Under the pieces are notes generated by a model that was not told where the DNA came from, ran no database searches, and saw nothing but the letters and a program-made list of their open reading frames with translations. A stretch of DNA of 64,000 bases from Pseudomonas urmiensis (GTDB lineage: Bacteria; Pseudomonadota; Gammaproteobacteria; Pseudomonadales; Pseudomonadaceae). Position numbers and translations under genes: made by a program. Of this stretch, positions 1 through 8,640 are shown piece after piece. The stretch is taken from NCBI RefSeq assembly GCF_014268815.2, contig NZ_JABWRE020000001.1, positions 1,493,001 to 1,557,000 of the forward strand, written 5' to 3'. Numbering within the stretch: the first letter of the stretch is position 1; each line of letters opens with the position of its first letter.

Positions 1-225
1 CCAACCTCCAGCGAGTTCTGGATTGAAAGCCGTGCCACCGTGAAAATCCTCCTTGAAGGTGCCAATGTGCCGGCCACCTTCGATGTGGAGTACCTGGCCG
101 GCGGTATGGTGTTCTACGCTTCTGAGGGGAGTCGGGTGCGGGTTTTCAAGAATGGTTGCCAGCTTCCCCAAGGCAAGTGCTCTAGACGCATGGCATCGAG
201 ACTGACCCGCCAAGGACAACGATAG
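1..225 (+). CDS. 3' end of an unrecognised protein, cut by the window edge
   Basis: The frame is open from base 1, so the gene probably begins upstream. A GTG at 40 is a possible internal start but has no convincing ribosome binding site. The visible part carries a soluble, beta-rich-looking stretch (WIESRATVKILLEGANVP, then VEYLAGGMVFYASEG) and ends in a short basic tail rich in Arg and Lys. The basic tail looks unlike the preceding part, so the C-terminus may have been replaced by a rearrangement. I do not recognise the family. The neighbouring ICE membrane gene suggests it may belong to the same mobile-element debris, but that is inference. Confidence 0.4.
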   Translation, partial: PTSSEFWIESRATVKILLEGANVPATFDVEYLAGGMVFYASEGSRVRVFKNGCQLPQGKCSRRMASRLTRQGQR

Positions 226-372
226 AGGCTGACGTAATCAGCTTGTTCATAGCAGGACTGCACTTTAGACCAGCCTACGAAGCGATGCTTAACCCGGCTT
301 AACTAGTGAGAAGAGGAAAACGAAAAGGGGTATTCTTTACAGATCCAAAATGCTGCATTGACGACTATACAC

Positions 373-1101
373 TCAAATATATTTTTTAAATGTGCTCGTT
401 GTTATGGCAACTGTGCATCCCAACAAAATTGCGGAGGGAAGCAGTATCCAAACAGGATTGAAAGACGATGGAAAAGAGAGATAGATCATCGATGGGCTGA
501 TTATGAGGGGCAATAGGGCTCGCTTCGCTCGGTGGTAGACATAGCTGCTCTCGCGATCGGCGCTGAACTTGCGAAGGTCGCGGCGCATCAAGCCATCGAC
601 AGCGCCTGTGATTATGGCGAGCAGGAATAGTGGTGTGGCTAGGGTGAGGATGGTTAGACGCACGACCAAGGTGAAAATGGTGAACAGGGCGGCCAATAGG
701 TAGTCCTGCAGCACGACATAGGCTTGAGCAAACTGACCCTGCACCGACACTTCCTGACTCAGGAGCCTCAGTTGAGTGTCAGAATCCGCCCAGCCAGAGC
801 GGACCACGACCCATTCGTTCAGGTGCTGAAGGACTTTGGCGGTGGCTCGCGCGGGTTCCTTCACGAGCAGCGAATTTTTGAAGTGATCGCTGAGCCATCC
901 CAGCTCAGTGAGCCACATGGCATGACTGTGATGCCAACCCTGTTCGGGCCAGAACCACAGCATGCCCACGAACTCCAGCACGACGGAGAAGATCAGAGAA
1001 GCGAATAGCAGGCCCAGCAAGCTTAGGCACAGCTCGAACGTACCGAAGAGCAACCCCGGGCGCCTTGGTGTCGTTGGTAGGCTAGCGGGAGGAGTAGGCA
1101 T
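373..1101 (-). CDS. ICE membrane protein, TIGR03747/DUF4400-type
   Basis: A 242-residue integral membrane protein with about four hydrophobic segments (near residues 20-50, 125-165 and 205-235) and a Pro-rich N-terminus. The pattern (LLFGTFELCLSLLGLLFASL early, then EQGWHHSHAMWLTELGWL, then a VDGLMRRDLRKFSADRESSYVYHRAKR loop in three short conserved pieces) matches the TIGR03747 integrating-conjugative-element membrane proteins of PFGI-1/PAGI-2-type ICEs. In those elements the gene lies next to the coupling protein TraD and is thought to work at the inner membrane in mating-pair formation. The ATG at 1101 follows a GGAGA box. Upstream there is no traD but a PilL fragment and intron debris, so the transfer operon has been dismantled and this gene is probably an orphan. 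Confidence 0.7.
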   Translation of the reverse strand: MPTPPASLPTTPRRPGLLFGTFELCLSLLGLLFASLIFSVVLEFVGMLWFWPEQGWHHSHAMWLTELGWLSDHFKNSLLVKEPARATAKVLQHLNEWVVVRSGWADSDTQLRLLSQEVSVQGQFAQAYVVLQDYLLAALFTIFTLVVRLTILTLATPLFLLAIITGAVDGLMRRDLRKFSADRESSYVYHRAKRALLPLIISPSMIYLSFPSSFNPVWILLPSAILLGCTVAITTSTFKKYI

Positions 1102-1149
1102 AGATTCTCCACAGAATTCGGTTGCCGGAGGGGCTCTTATGGTGTGTGG

Positions 1150-1265
1150 TTACGACCCGGTGTCGGGACAGAGGGAGTAGCCCGAACGCTGGAGCACGTG
1201 GCGCAGTGCTTCCCCGACCGTCGCGTGCAGCGCGGGGGCGATCTGGACGTTGACTAACTGATAAT
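1150..1265 (-). pseudogene. Fragment of ICE PilL-like lipoprotein (TIGR03748-type)
   Basis: About 37 codons in one frame read YQLVNVQIAPALHATVGEA and then LRHVLQRSGYSLCPDTGS before a stop. The TVGEALRHVL-RSGYxLC signature is what I know from the N-terminal part of PilL-like ICE proteins, which are conserved in PFGI-1-type elements. No start is visible because the segment is joined directly, in a different frame, to the reverse-transcriptase remnant upstream. The downstream two thirds of the protein are missing. The assignment rests on recalled motif similarity and needs a profile search. Confidence 0.45.
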
Positions 1266-1868
1266 CCCACGACACTGTCGTCCGCGTAGCGCACGACAAT
1301 CACATCACCGCGAGCGTGGCGCTCGCGCCACTGCCTTGCCCATAAATCCAGCACGTAGTGAAGATAGATATTCGCCAGCAACGACGATATCACTGCGCCT
1401 TGGGGCGTACCCTTGGTCGCAGCCACCCTACGGCCATCCTCAATGACACCTGCTTTAAGCCACTTGCAGATATGCCCGAGCAAGCGCCGGTCTGCAATCC
1501 GGTACCCTAGAAACATCAGCATCCACTCATGATCGATCTCATCAAAGAACGACGTGATATCCGCATCAAGTATCCAGTTCACCTTTTGGCTGTTCAGCGC
1601 GACCGTTAACGCATCCAGCGCATCGTGCTGACTGCGGCCCGGTCGAAACCCATACGAGAACCCAAGAAAGTCTTCCTCATAGATCGCATTCAGAACGGTA
1701 ACAACCGCCTGCTGTACGATCTTGTCCTCCAAAGAAGCAATACCCAACGGGCGTTGCCTGCCATCGGCTTTGGGAATGTAAAGCCGGAGCCCCTGACGGG
1801 TTCTACGGCTAGCGAAAGGTGGATGGTGGTGGAGTTCAGAAGTGCTACCGAACAGCGTATAGACACCT
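1266..1868 (-). pseudogene. Truncated group II intron reverse transcriptase/maturase
   Basis: The minus-strand frame is open from a stop at 1871-1869 and reads into classic group II intron RT blocks: RLYIPKADGRQRPLGIASLE, DKIVQQAVV, YGFRPGRSQHDALDAL, DADITSFFDEIDHEWM, GTPQGAVISSLLANIYLHYVLD and finally VVRYADDSVVG with the YADD catalytic motif. Homology stops right after YADD at about 1266. The thumb, maturase (domain X) and endonuclease parts are absent, as is the N-terminal RT0/RT1 region, so it cannot be active. It is fused to the PilL fragment, which suggests a deletion through an intron that had inserted in an ICE transfer gene. No intron RNA domains V/VI were found. Confidence 0.85.
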
Positions 1869-2197
1869 TAATTACTGCAACAGGTTGGCATCAGAAGGGC
1901 CATGGCATCATCCTCAAAGCCGAATCATACGGTGCTTTGGTAGCTGCTCTGTCCCGGCTCCTGACGGCCCTGCGCGCACTCAGGATTCGGTCGATCTCCT
2001 TGGCGAGGCCATGTGTATGGACGCTGAAACTGCAAGCGTTCGCAAACGCAAAGCGCTCTCAATCCGCTCCTTGGGTGCGGACGTGCGGTGCTTTGCTTGC
2101 TAAAAATGGATAGTGACCACCTCTCTCGAAAATCATACTGATGCTACCGGCAAAGTGACTCAAGCGGTCGCTTATAGCGCTTCAGTAATTTCGTAGA
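1869..2197. other. Gene-poor junction between ICE debris and the GMC operon
   Basis: Short frames exist on the plus strand (to 2103 and 2113) but they cross the RT remnant in antisense and show no recognisable domain. I see no complete gene. The last about 90 bases are the leader of the GMC oxidoreductase gene; no clear -35/-10 pair was identified. Confidence 0.4.
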
Positions 2198-3883
2198 GTG
2201 ATAATTGTGAACGCAGAGCTTAATAAAAAAACTAGTCAGTATGATTACGTAATAGTTGGTTCAGGATCGGCAGGGGCGGTTGTTTCCTACCGACTAGCGG
2301 CTGCAGGTCATAAAGTGTTGGTTCTGGAGGCTGGTGGAAGTGACTGGGGGCCTATTCTCCAGATGCCTTCAGCCCTTCAAGTCTCGATGAGCATTAAGCG
2401 ATATAACTGGGATTATTCTAGTGTTCCGCAAAAAAATCTTAAAAATCGTGTGCTTTTCTGTCCGCGCGGTAAGGTAATAGGTGGGTCTTCTTCAATTAAT
2501 GGTATGGTCTATGTGCGTGGGCATGCGCGCGACTTTGACAGTTGGGAAGTGTTAGGCGCCCAAGGTTGGTCTTATAAAAATGTCCTTCCCTATTTCATGA
2601 GAATGGAAAAATCTCATGCCGGGGAAGAAGGATGGAGGGGTACAGATGGGCCAATGCATGTAACGAGAGGTACGCTGGAAAACCCTTTGTACAAAGCCTT
2701 CATCGATGCAGGAGTGGAAGCTGGATACAATCGAACCCAAGACTATAACGGTTCATGTGGTGAAGGTTTCGGCGCTATGGAGCGCACAGTTTATAATGGT
2801 CGTCGTTGGTCTACAGCTAGCGCGTATCTGCGACCAGCTCTTGAGACAGGAAACGTTACCTTAATTAAGCACGCGTTGGTAAATAAAGTTATTATCTCGG
2901 AAAAAACTGCTCGAGGTGTCGCTTACTCTAAGGGGGGCGATAGCTTCGAAGTTTTTGCGAATAAAGAAGTTATTCTCTGTGCAGGGTCGATCAATACACC
3001 GAAATTACTTGAGCTTTCCGGTGTTGGCAGAGCTGATGTATTGCTAAGAAACGGAATCGATCTAGTGCACGAATTGCCTGGCGTCGGAGAAAACATGCAG
3101 GATCATCCTGAGGTGATCATGCAATGGCATTGTAAAAAGCCAATCACTCTCAATAAACACAACAATGTTCTATCAAAGGCATTCATTGGCGCTCAATGGC
3201 TGCTCACCAAGGAAGGTCTAGGTGCTACGAATCATTTCGAAGCCTGTGCGTTTATTCGAGATAGAGCGGGTATTGAGTATCCTAATTTAGAGTTTCACTT
3301 CATGCCGGCTGCCATACAGTATGATGGTACTGCCATTGAGCAGAAACATGGTTTCCAAATTATGGTTGCTTCTGCTCGGCCTCTTTCCAGAGGATCAACT
3401 CACATTCAGTCGAGTGATCCCGATGTATCACCAAGCATTGATTATAATTTCTACGATCACCCAGATGATATTGTAGAAATTCGCAATGGTATTAGGCTCG
3501 CTAGGGAAGTGATTGGGATGCCGGCTATGAATCAATTTGCTGGAGAAGAGCTTTTGCCGGGAACCGGTTATGAAACTGACGAGCAGATCGATCAGTTCAT
3601 CCTCGAGCATACTGGTAGTGCGTATCACCCTTGTGGAACCTGTGTTATGGGCGATCCGGCTAATCCGATGACCGTGGTTGATCCTGAATGCAGGGTAGTA
3701 GGGCTAATGAATCTACGTGTCATAGACTCTTCCATTATTCCGCTTGTTCCAATGGGAAATATTAACGCTCCTTCTATCATGATAGGAGAAAAAGGCGCGG
3801 ATCATGTGTTGGGCATTGCGCCTATCGCCCCGGCAACCCGGCAACCAATATTTGTCGAAAATTGGCAGTCGAAACAACGTTGA
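2198..3883 (+). CDS. betA: GMC-family FAD oxidoreductase, choline dehydrogenase-like
   Basis: A 561-residue FAD enzyme of the glucose-methanol-choline family, predicted to oxidise an alcohol such as choline to the aldehyde. The FAD-binding GSGSAGA lies at residues 21-27. GMC signature 1 (PRGKVIGGSSSINGMVYVRG) is near 88-107 and signature 2 (GSINTPKLLELSGVG) near 264. The catalytic His is in AYHPCGT (about 477) and the paired Asn in GNINAPSIM (about 523). Length and order fit BetA. The start is GTG 2198; a second GTG nine bases on is possible. The betaine-aldehyde-dehydrogenase-like gene follows after 19 bases, supporting a two-step alcohol-to-acid pathway. No betI or betT is nearby and the regulator is AraC-type, so the substrate may be another amino alcohol. 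Confidence 0.8.
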   Translation: MIIVNAELNKKTSQYDYVIVGSGSAGAVVSYRLAAAGHKVLVLEAGGSDWGPILQMPSALQVSMSIKRYNWDYSSVPQKNLKNRVLFCPRGKVIGGSSSINGMVYVRGHARDFDSWEVLGAQGWSYKNVLPYFMRMEKSHAGEEGWRGTDGPMHVTRGTLENPLYKAFIDAGVEAGYNRTQDYNGSCGEGFGAMERTVYNGRRWSTASAYLRPALETGNVTLIKHALVNKVIISEKTARGVAYSKGGDSFEVFANKEVILCAGSINTPKLLELSGVGRADVLLRNGIDLVHELPGVGENMQDHPEVIMQWHCKKPITLNKHNNVLSKAFIGAQWLLTKEGLGATNHFEACAFIRDRAGIEYPNLEFHFMPAAIQYDGTAIEQKHGFQIMVASARPLSRGSTHIQSSDPDVSPSIDYNFYDHPDDIVEIRNGIRLAREVIGMPAMNQFAGEELLPGTGYETDEQIDQFILEHTGSAYHPCGTCVMGDPANPMTVVDPECRVVGLMNLRVIDSSIIPLVPMGNINAPSIMIGEKGADHVLGIAPIAPATRQPIFVENWQSKQR

Positions 3884-3902
3884 TACAACAAGAGTGAATT
3901 AT

Positions 3903-5366
3903 ATGAAAACTGTGCTGAATTACATTAATGGTGCTCAGGTTGAAGGTGGCGGGAAGCTCTTTGATAAATTCTATCCGGCTAGCGGGGAGTTATTGCTCAA
4001 GGTTAGTTTCGCAGCAGAGCAGGATTGCGATAACGCTATTGCTGCGGCTAGCGAGGGTTTTAAAAAGTGGGCAGTTACTCCCCCGGGGCAGAGGGCGGCA
4101 GTGCTGCGTAAAGCGGCCCAGTTGATGCGTGAGCGATTAGACGTTCTTGCTGAAGTTGAAGTGCTTGATACTGGTAAACCGTTGCGTGAAGCAAGGGCCG
4201 ATGACGTAGTATCGGCTATCGATTGCTTGGAGTACATGAGCGCGCAAGCGGCAACAGTACATGCCCAGCAGTATGATCTGGGGGCAAATATGGCTTACAC
4301 GCGACACGAACCGCTTGGTGTATGCGTAGGTATTGGTGCGTGGAACTATCCAATCCAGCTCATAGCTTGGAAGGCGGCGCCGTGCCTGGCAGCAGGAAAC
4401 TCAATGGTATTTAAGCCATCTGAGATGACGCCTTCTAATGCAGTCTTGTTCGCTGAGATACTGAGCGAAGCTGGTCTACCGCCAGGTGTATTCAATGTCG
4501 TACAAGGTGATGGTCAGGTTGGTCGATACCTGGCTGAGCATCCGCAAGTGGCTAAAGTTTCATTCACCGGGTCAGTCGCTAGCGGTCTAAAGGTAGCTGC
4601 TAGCACCGCCCAAATGATGAAGAAAACTACTCTGGAGCTTGGTGGGAAGTCACCGCTAATCATTTTTGCTGATGCTGAGATTGATGTTGCAGTGGAGGCG
4701 GCCCTGTGTTCAAACTTTTCATCACAAGGTGAAAACTGCTGTAATGGAACACGAGTGTTCGTCCAAGCTTCGATTTATGATGAGTTTTGCGAGAAGGTGG
4801 CTAAGGCTACAAAAGCGCTCAAGGTTGGCAATCCTATGGATTTGGAAACCGAGATCGGTTCGCTCATTTCTCCTCAGCATAGGGATTCGGTGTGTTCGTA
4901 CATTGAGAGTGGTGTTCAGCAGGGCGCAACTTTACTTGTAGGTGGTGGTGTATACGTTGTTGAGGGGCTGGAGGGTGGTAGCTTTGTATTCCCAACAGTG
5001 TTCTGTGACTGCACTGACGAGATGGATATCGTCCGAGAGGAAATTTTCGGCCCTGTTATGTCGATCTTGAAATTTGAAACCGAGGAAGAGGTGCTTGCCC
5101 GTGCTAATGACACTCTTTTCGGATTGGCTGCTGGGGTATTCACCCAGGATATTAGTCGCGCATTACGTATGACGAAGAACCTTGAGGCCGGTGTTTGCTG
5201 GACAAATACGTACAATGTCGTGCCTGCTGAACTCCCTTTCGGTGGATATAAAAATTCCGGATTAGGAAGGGAGAATGGTGCTTACGCTCTTAAAGAGTAT
5301 ACTCAAGTAAAGAGTGTCTACATTCAAGTGGAGCGGCCATCCTTTCCGTTCAAGTGTGTAAAGTAA
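3903..5366 (+). CDS. betB: Betaine-aldehyde dehydrogenase-like NAD(P) aldehyde dehydrogenase
   Basis: A 487-residue ALDH-superfamily enzyme predicted to oxidise the aldehyde made by the preceding GMC enzyme. Visible features: Asn active-site motif GAWNYPIQL (about 155), the general-base Glu in LELGGKSPLII (about 250), the nucleophile Cys in SQGENCCNGTRV (about 285) and EEIFGPVM (about 385). The frame is open 99 bases further up, but that would overlap the oxidoreductase. ATG 3903 gives the family length and the usual N-terminus (NYINGAQ). The adjacent Cys pair in ENCCNG is seen in some BetB proteins. Expressed with the upstream gene; a permease follows after 150 bases. Confidence 0.85.
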   Translation: MKTVLNYINGAQVEGGGKLFDKFYPASGELLLKVSFAAEQDCDNAIAAASEGFKKWAVTPPGQRAAVLRKAAQLMRERLDVLAEVEVLDTGKPLREARADDVVSAIDCLEYMSAQAATVHAQQYDLGANMAYTRHEPLGVCVGIGAWNYPIQLIAWKAAPCLAAGNSMVFKPSEMTPSNAVLFAEILSEAGLPPGVFNVVQGDGQVGRYLAEHPQVAKVSFTGSVASGLKVAASTAQMMKKTTLELGGKSPLIIFADAEIDVAVEAALCSNFSSQGENCCNGTRVFVQASIYDEFCEKVAKATKALKVGNPMDLETEIGSLISPQHRDSVCSYIESGVQQGATLLVGGGVYVVEGLEGGSFVFPTVFCDCTDEMDIVREEIFGPVMSILKFETEEEVLARANDTLFGLAAGVFTQDISRALRMTKNLEAGVCWTNTYNVVPAELPFGGYKNSGLGRENGAYALKEYTQVKSVYIQVERPSFPFKCVK

Positions 5367-5519
5367 TAGATTTGCATAACAAAGTGTTTCCTTAAAGCTG
5401 CCAGTGCTAAAAAGTTTAAAATAATAACGTTATCTAACAGCTCTATATCCGATACATGCGTTCAGGACTGTTATCTAGCTGACGTAGTGCTTCGGTTGCA
5501 GGGTTAAAGGTGAAATATA

Positions 5520-6950
5520 ATGGAAACTCAAAACAAGATGGCCGGTTTGCAAGGCAGCCTTGGTGTGATGGGCGTTGTATTGATGGTGCTAGCCCAAGCA
5601 GCTCCCTTGACGGTAATGGCTGGTACTGGGCCACTGATGATCGGGTTGGGTAACGGTATCGGTGTTCCGATGACTTCGGTGGTGGTTGGTTGTGCTTTGC
5701 TTCTGTTTGCATTTGGATTTGTGGCTATGTCCAAATATATTGAAGGGTCAGGCGCATTCTACGCTTATATTCTCAAGGGAATGGGGCCAGTTACAGGAAT
5801 TGGCGGCGCAGCCGTTGCTGTGGTTTCATATACATTGGTACTGCTCGCACTTGAAGTGTTCTTATCTATTCTTGTAAAGGATGCAGTCGAGCGCTGGGTG
5901 GATGTGAATTTACACTGGAGTATATACACCAGTGCTATCATCCTAGTTATCGGTGTCCTTGGTTACAGAAATATTGAGGCGAGCGCCAAGGTTTTAGGTG
6001 TGGCACTGGTGGCGGAGATCGCTATCATAATTGTTGCGGATATTGTTGTTTTTTGGCAGCACGGCTTAGCAGGCCTGGATCCCACTCCTCTACTACCCTC
6101 CAGCTTCATGTCTGGTAATCCTGGTATTGGCATCCTCTTCACCGTGCTGTGCTTTGTAGGTTTTGAGGCAACAGTCGTTTACCGAGAAGAGGTCAAAGAT
6201 CCGAATCGGACGATACCTCTGGCTACCTACTACTCTATCATTATCATTGTCGTGCTTTACTGTGTGTCGTTTTATCTTACTATCATTGGTGTTGGTGTTG
6301 ATGATGTAGTAAAGCAGGCGCTAAGTAATACAGAATATATGTATATTGATTTTGTAGGTCATTATATGGGGAAGGTTGCCCAAGATATAGCTAATATCCT
6401 GGTGATTACCAGCTTGTTCTCCGCTGCACTGGCAAATCACAATGTGATAGCTCGGTATAAATATGTTTTGGGCCGTTCATCTGTTATTAATCCAAGATTC
6501 TCTGACGTACACCATGTTCATGGGTCTCCACATCGAGCTTCGTTTACACAAACTCTAACGGCTTTGGCATTGGTTGTCGGTTCGGTTGTACTCAACCTCG
6601 ACCCTATCAAAGAGGTATATACTTGGGGGTCTGCGGCAGGTACCCTGGGTTACATGCTCATCATTACCCTAACTGCTCTTTCAGTGATTCTGTTCTTCAG
6701 GAAGGATTCACGCGCAGTTCCGGTGTGGAACTCCAAAATTGCACCGTACCTCTCTTTGATCTGCCTTGTTGGTTTCCTGTACCTAGCTCTTGTGAATATT
6801 TCCGCCCTGACAGGAAGTCAAGGTTGGAATTTTGTAAATATTTCGATAGTTGCGGTGGTGGTAGGCACATTTGTGATTGGGGCAACACGCGGTTTGTATC
6901 TCAAATGTTTATCACCGTTGCGGCTGGTTCAGGTGTGTGAGCGGGTTTGA
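5520..6950 (+). CDS. APC-superfamily amino acid/amine permease
   Basis: A 476-residue inner-membrane transporter with about 12 hydrophobic segments starting near residue 12. The N-terminal motif (GSLGVMGVVLMVLAQAAPL, then an unwound GTGPLMIGLGNG stretch) and the later EVKDPNRTIPLATYYSI loop after helix 6 are typical of APC permeases. A GGTGAAA ribosome site precedes ATG 5520. Co-directional with the choline-dehydrogenase-like and aldehyde-dehydrogenase genes, it is probably the importer of their substrate (an amino alcohol or amine). A BCCT carrier such as BetT would be more usual for choline, which is one reason to doubt a plain choline pathway. A hairpin follows the stop. Confidence 0.75.
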   Translation: METQNKMAGLQGSLGVMGVVLMVLAQAAPLTVMAGTGPLMIGLGNGIGVPMTSVVVGCALLLFAFGFVAMSKYIEGSGAFYAYILKGMGPVTGIGGAAVAVVSYTLVLLALEVFLSILVKDAVERWVDVNLHWSIYTSAIILVIGVLGYRNIEASAKVLGVALVAEIAIIIVADIVVFWQHGLAGLDPTPLLPSSFMSGNPGIGILFTVLCFVGFEATVVYREEVKDPNRTIPLATYYSIIIIVVLYCVSFYLTIIGVGVDDVVKQALSNTEYMYIDFVGHYMGKVAQDIANILVITSLFSAALANHNVIARYKYVLGRSSVINPRFSDVHHVHGSPHRASFTQTLTALALVVGSVVLNLDPIKEVYTWGSAAGTLGYMLIITLTALSVILFFRKDSRAVPVWNSKIAPYLSLICLVGFLYLALVNISALTGSQGWNFVNISIVAVVVGTFVIGATRGLYLKCLSPLRLVQVCERV

Positions 6951-6978
6951 ATCTGTGTATTAAACTGGCTAAGAGGTT

Positions 6979-7006
6979 GTTAGGCTGGACTGGTTGCCAG
7001 CCTAAC
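6979..7006. terminator. Bidirectional terminator-like hairpin
   Basis: A perfect 10-bp stem (GTTAGGCTGG with CCAGCCTAAC) and 8-base loop lies exactly between the converging permease and AraC genes. No long T-run follows on either strand, so it may be a weak or factor-assisted terminator. Confidence 0.6.
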
Positions 7007-7969
7007 TTACCTATGTTTAGGTTGAGTATAAAGATTTTCGAGTTTTGCCTTTAGTGTTTGCGAAGGTAGTTCACCAAATAGCTTTTTGTATTCTCTGGAA
7101 AAATGGCTAAGGTGTAGAAAGCCCCAGTTAGTAGCAGCCGTAGTTACCGATTCTCCTGATGACATGTTTTTCAGGACTTGATTTAACCGGATTGCTCTCA
7201 TAAACTCGGCGGCTTTCATACCTACCGTTTGATGAGTTGCGTTTTGAAGCGTTCCACGTGAAATGTGTAATTCATCAATCAGTTGCGATATGGAACGGAT
7301 CTCATAAGGCTGGGAAATGATTATCGAGTAAGCCCTTTTTATGATTTCCCAGTAATGATTAACGATGTAGCTTTCGATGTGGGGTTTAATTGAGTTCGTT
7401 TGTTTGCGCCATTCATATAGCGAGTCGGTGAATACGTCTATCAAGTTGACCGATGTGGAGGCAAAGTGTGTGTTCGCATCGCTGGACAGATAGAATGAAT
7501 TTTCGAGTCTTTTCAAATTTGGTTCGCAGATTGTTGCCAACACTCTCGGTGACGACTCAAGATTTAAAAGCAAATCATTTGTTAAGTGTTTTTCGAGTTC
7601 TGATCCCTTACGGATGCTGATCATCAGTGCCTTCATGTTCTCCGCGCTTTTGAATTCGTATCCGCACCGTCCTGATATCAGTACCACGTCCCCTTGGCTT
7701 ACTGATCTTCCGCAAGTTGCCATCTGCTCATCACATTTGAGTGCAACGACGAGACCGATTGAGTTGTCTGGTATACAGCCCTTCTGGTACGTGGCCTTAT
7801 TCATTTGCTCAAAGTAAAAATCTGCCTGATCTAACGATAGGTCGATTCCGACACCCTTGAATACGCCACGAGAAATCTGCGCATATTGCTGCTGCCACTG
7901 CGATATAACTTGTGCCTGGGAGTGTACATCTCTAGAAAAACGTACTTTATGGTTCTCATCAAAGCCCAT
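7007..7969 (-). CDS. AraC-family regulator (EutR-like layout)
   Basis: A 320-residue protein: a poorly conserved sensor-like N-terminal two thirds and a C-terminal AraC HTH domain. The second HTH is visible as MSSGESVTTAATNWGFLHLS plus HFSREYKKLFGELPSQTLK; the first as SISQLIDELHISRGTLQN. I place the start at ATG 7969 because it follows a strong AGGAGG box by 6 bases. The frame could extend to a TTG at 8020 without such a site. The WGFxHLSHFSREYKxLFGExPS pattern is common in regulators of amine or ethanolamine catabolism. It converges on the GMC/ALDH/permease genes, so it is the likely local activator; that is inference. Confidence 0.75.
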   Translation of the reverse strand: MGFDENHKVRFSRDVHSQAQVISQWQQQYAQISRGVFKGVGIDLSLDQADFYFEQMNKATYQKGCIPDNSIGLVVALKCDEQMATCGRSVSQGDVVLISGRCGYEFKSAENMKALMISIRKGSELEKHLTNDLLLNLESSPRVLATICEPNLKRLENSFYLSSDANTHFASTSVNLIDVFTDSLYEWRKQTNSIKPHIESYIVNHYWEIIKRAYSIIISQPYEIRSISQLIDELHISRGTLQNATHQTVGMKAAEFMRAIRLNQVLKNMSSGESVTTAATNWGFLHLSHFSREYKKLFGELPSQTLKAKLENLYTQPKHR

Positions 7970-8640
7970 CGCTTTCCTCCTGTTTACCATGCTGGGTTGA
8001 TTGTGCTTAATTACATGCAATTTTTATGCCAGCGCCATCCTCCCCGTACGGCTTTGAGAAACTTGGTATCGATTGTCAAATATTTAATGGGAAATCCGAT
8101 ATTCTGACAATTCCGTTATGTGGAAATGGAATAAAAATTTAAAGCCTGATTCTGCCGTGTCGAAGCGCTGAGTACATTGTCTCCTCGAATTCTAGCGGTA
8201 GGGTCAACATACCATGATGCGATGTTTAGGTGATACTAAATGTAACGGCGCTGTTCAAGATCCAGGTCCATCAATTTTCGATAATATCTAGTTATATATG
8301 CTGTTTCTGGTGCGTGTCATGAGACTTAATTTTGTTAGATGCCCATGGCCCGGTTCGCTGAAAAGGCTTTCCAGTAACGCAAGATGTAGTCCGATGAGTG
8401 GTTTCATAGGCTACTATGCTAAGGGCAGAAAATGTTTGATGTGATTGGCGTAGCTGTATGTGAGAACTGATCAGGTCAGGTGCAGTAGTTTTACGGGCAT
8501 TGCGCCGGAGAGCAGAGGTTGTCTAATATTTCTCAAATGACATAAAAATGTGGGGTTGTAGTCTGGGTGGGAATATTTATGAGGGGTTAAATTAAACACC
8601 CCGGCAGGGAGCGAAGAGACACTTCGCTCCCTTTATGTGT
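7970..8640. other. Long intergenic region without a recognisable gene
   Basis: About 620 bases with only short, featureless frames. It carries the leader of the AraC gene at one end and a stem-loop at 8606-8632 at the other. I see no RNA gene or transposon end. Confidence 0.5.
8606..8632. terminator. Stem-loop downstream of the HisD-family gene
   Basis: A perfect 11-bp stem (AGGGAGCGAAG with CTTCGCTCCCT, 5-base loop) sits 9 bases beyond the stop of the leftward gene at 8641. A T-rich tail is not evident on the minus strand, so termination is plausible but not certain. Confidence 0.5.

Noticed and set aside
3804..3902. Longer start for the BetB-like enzyme
   Set aside because: It would overlap the preceding gene by 80 bases and add residues unlike the family; ATG 3903 fits.
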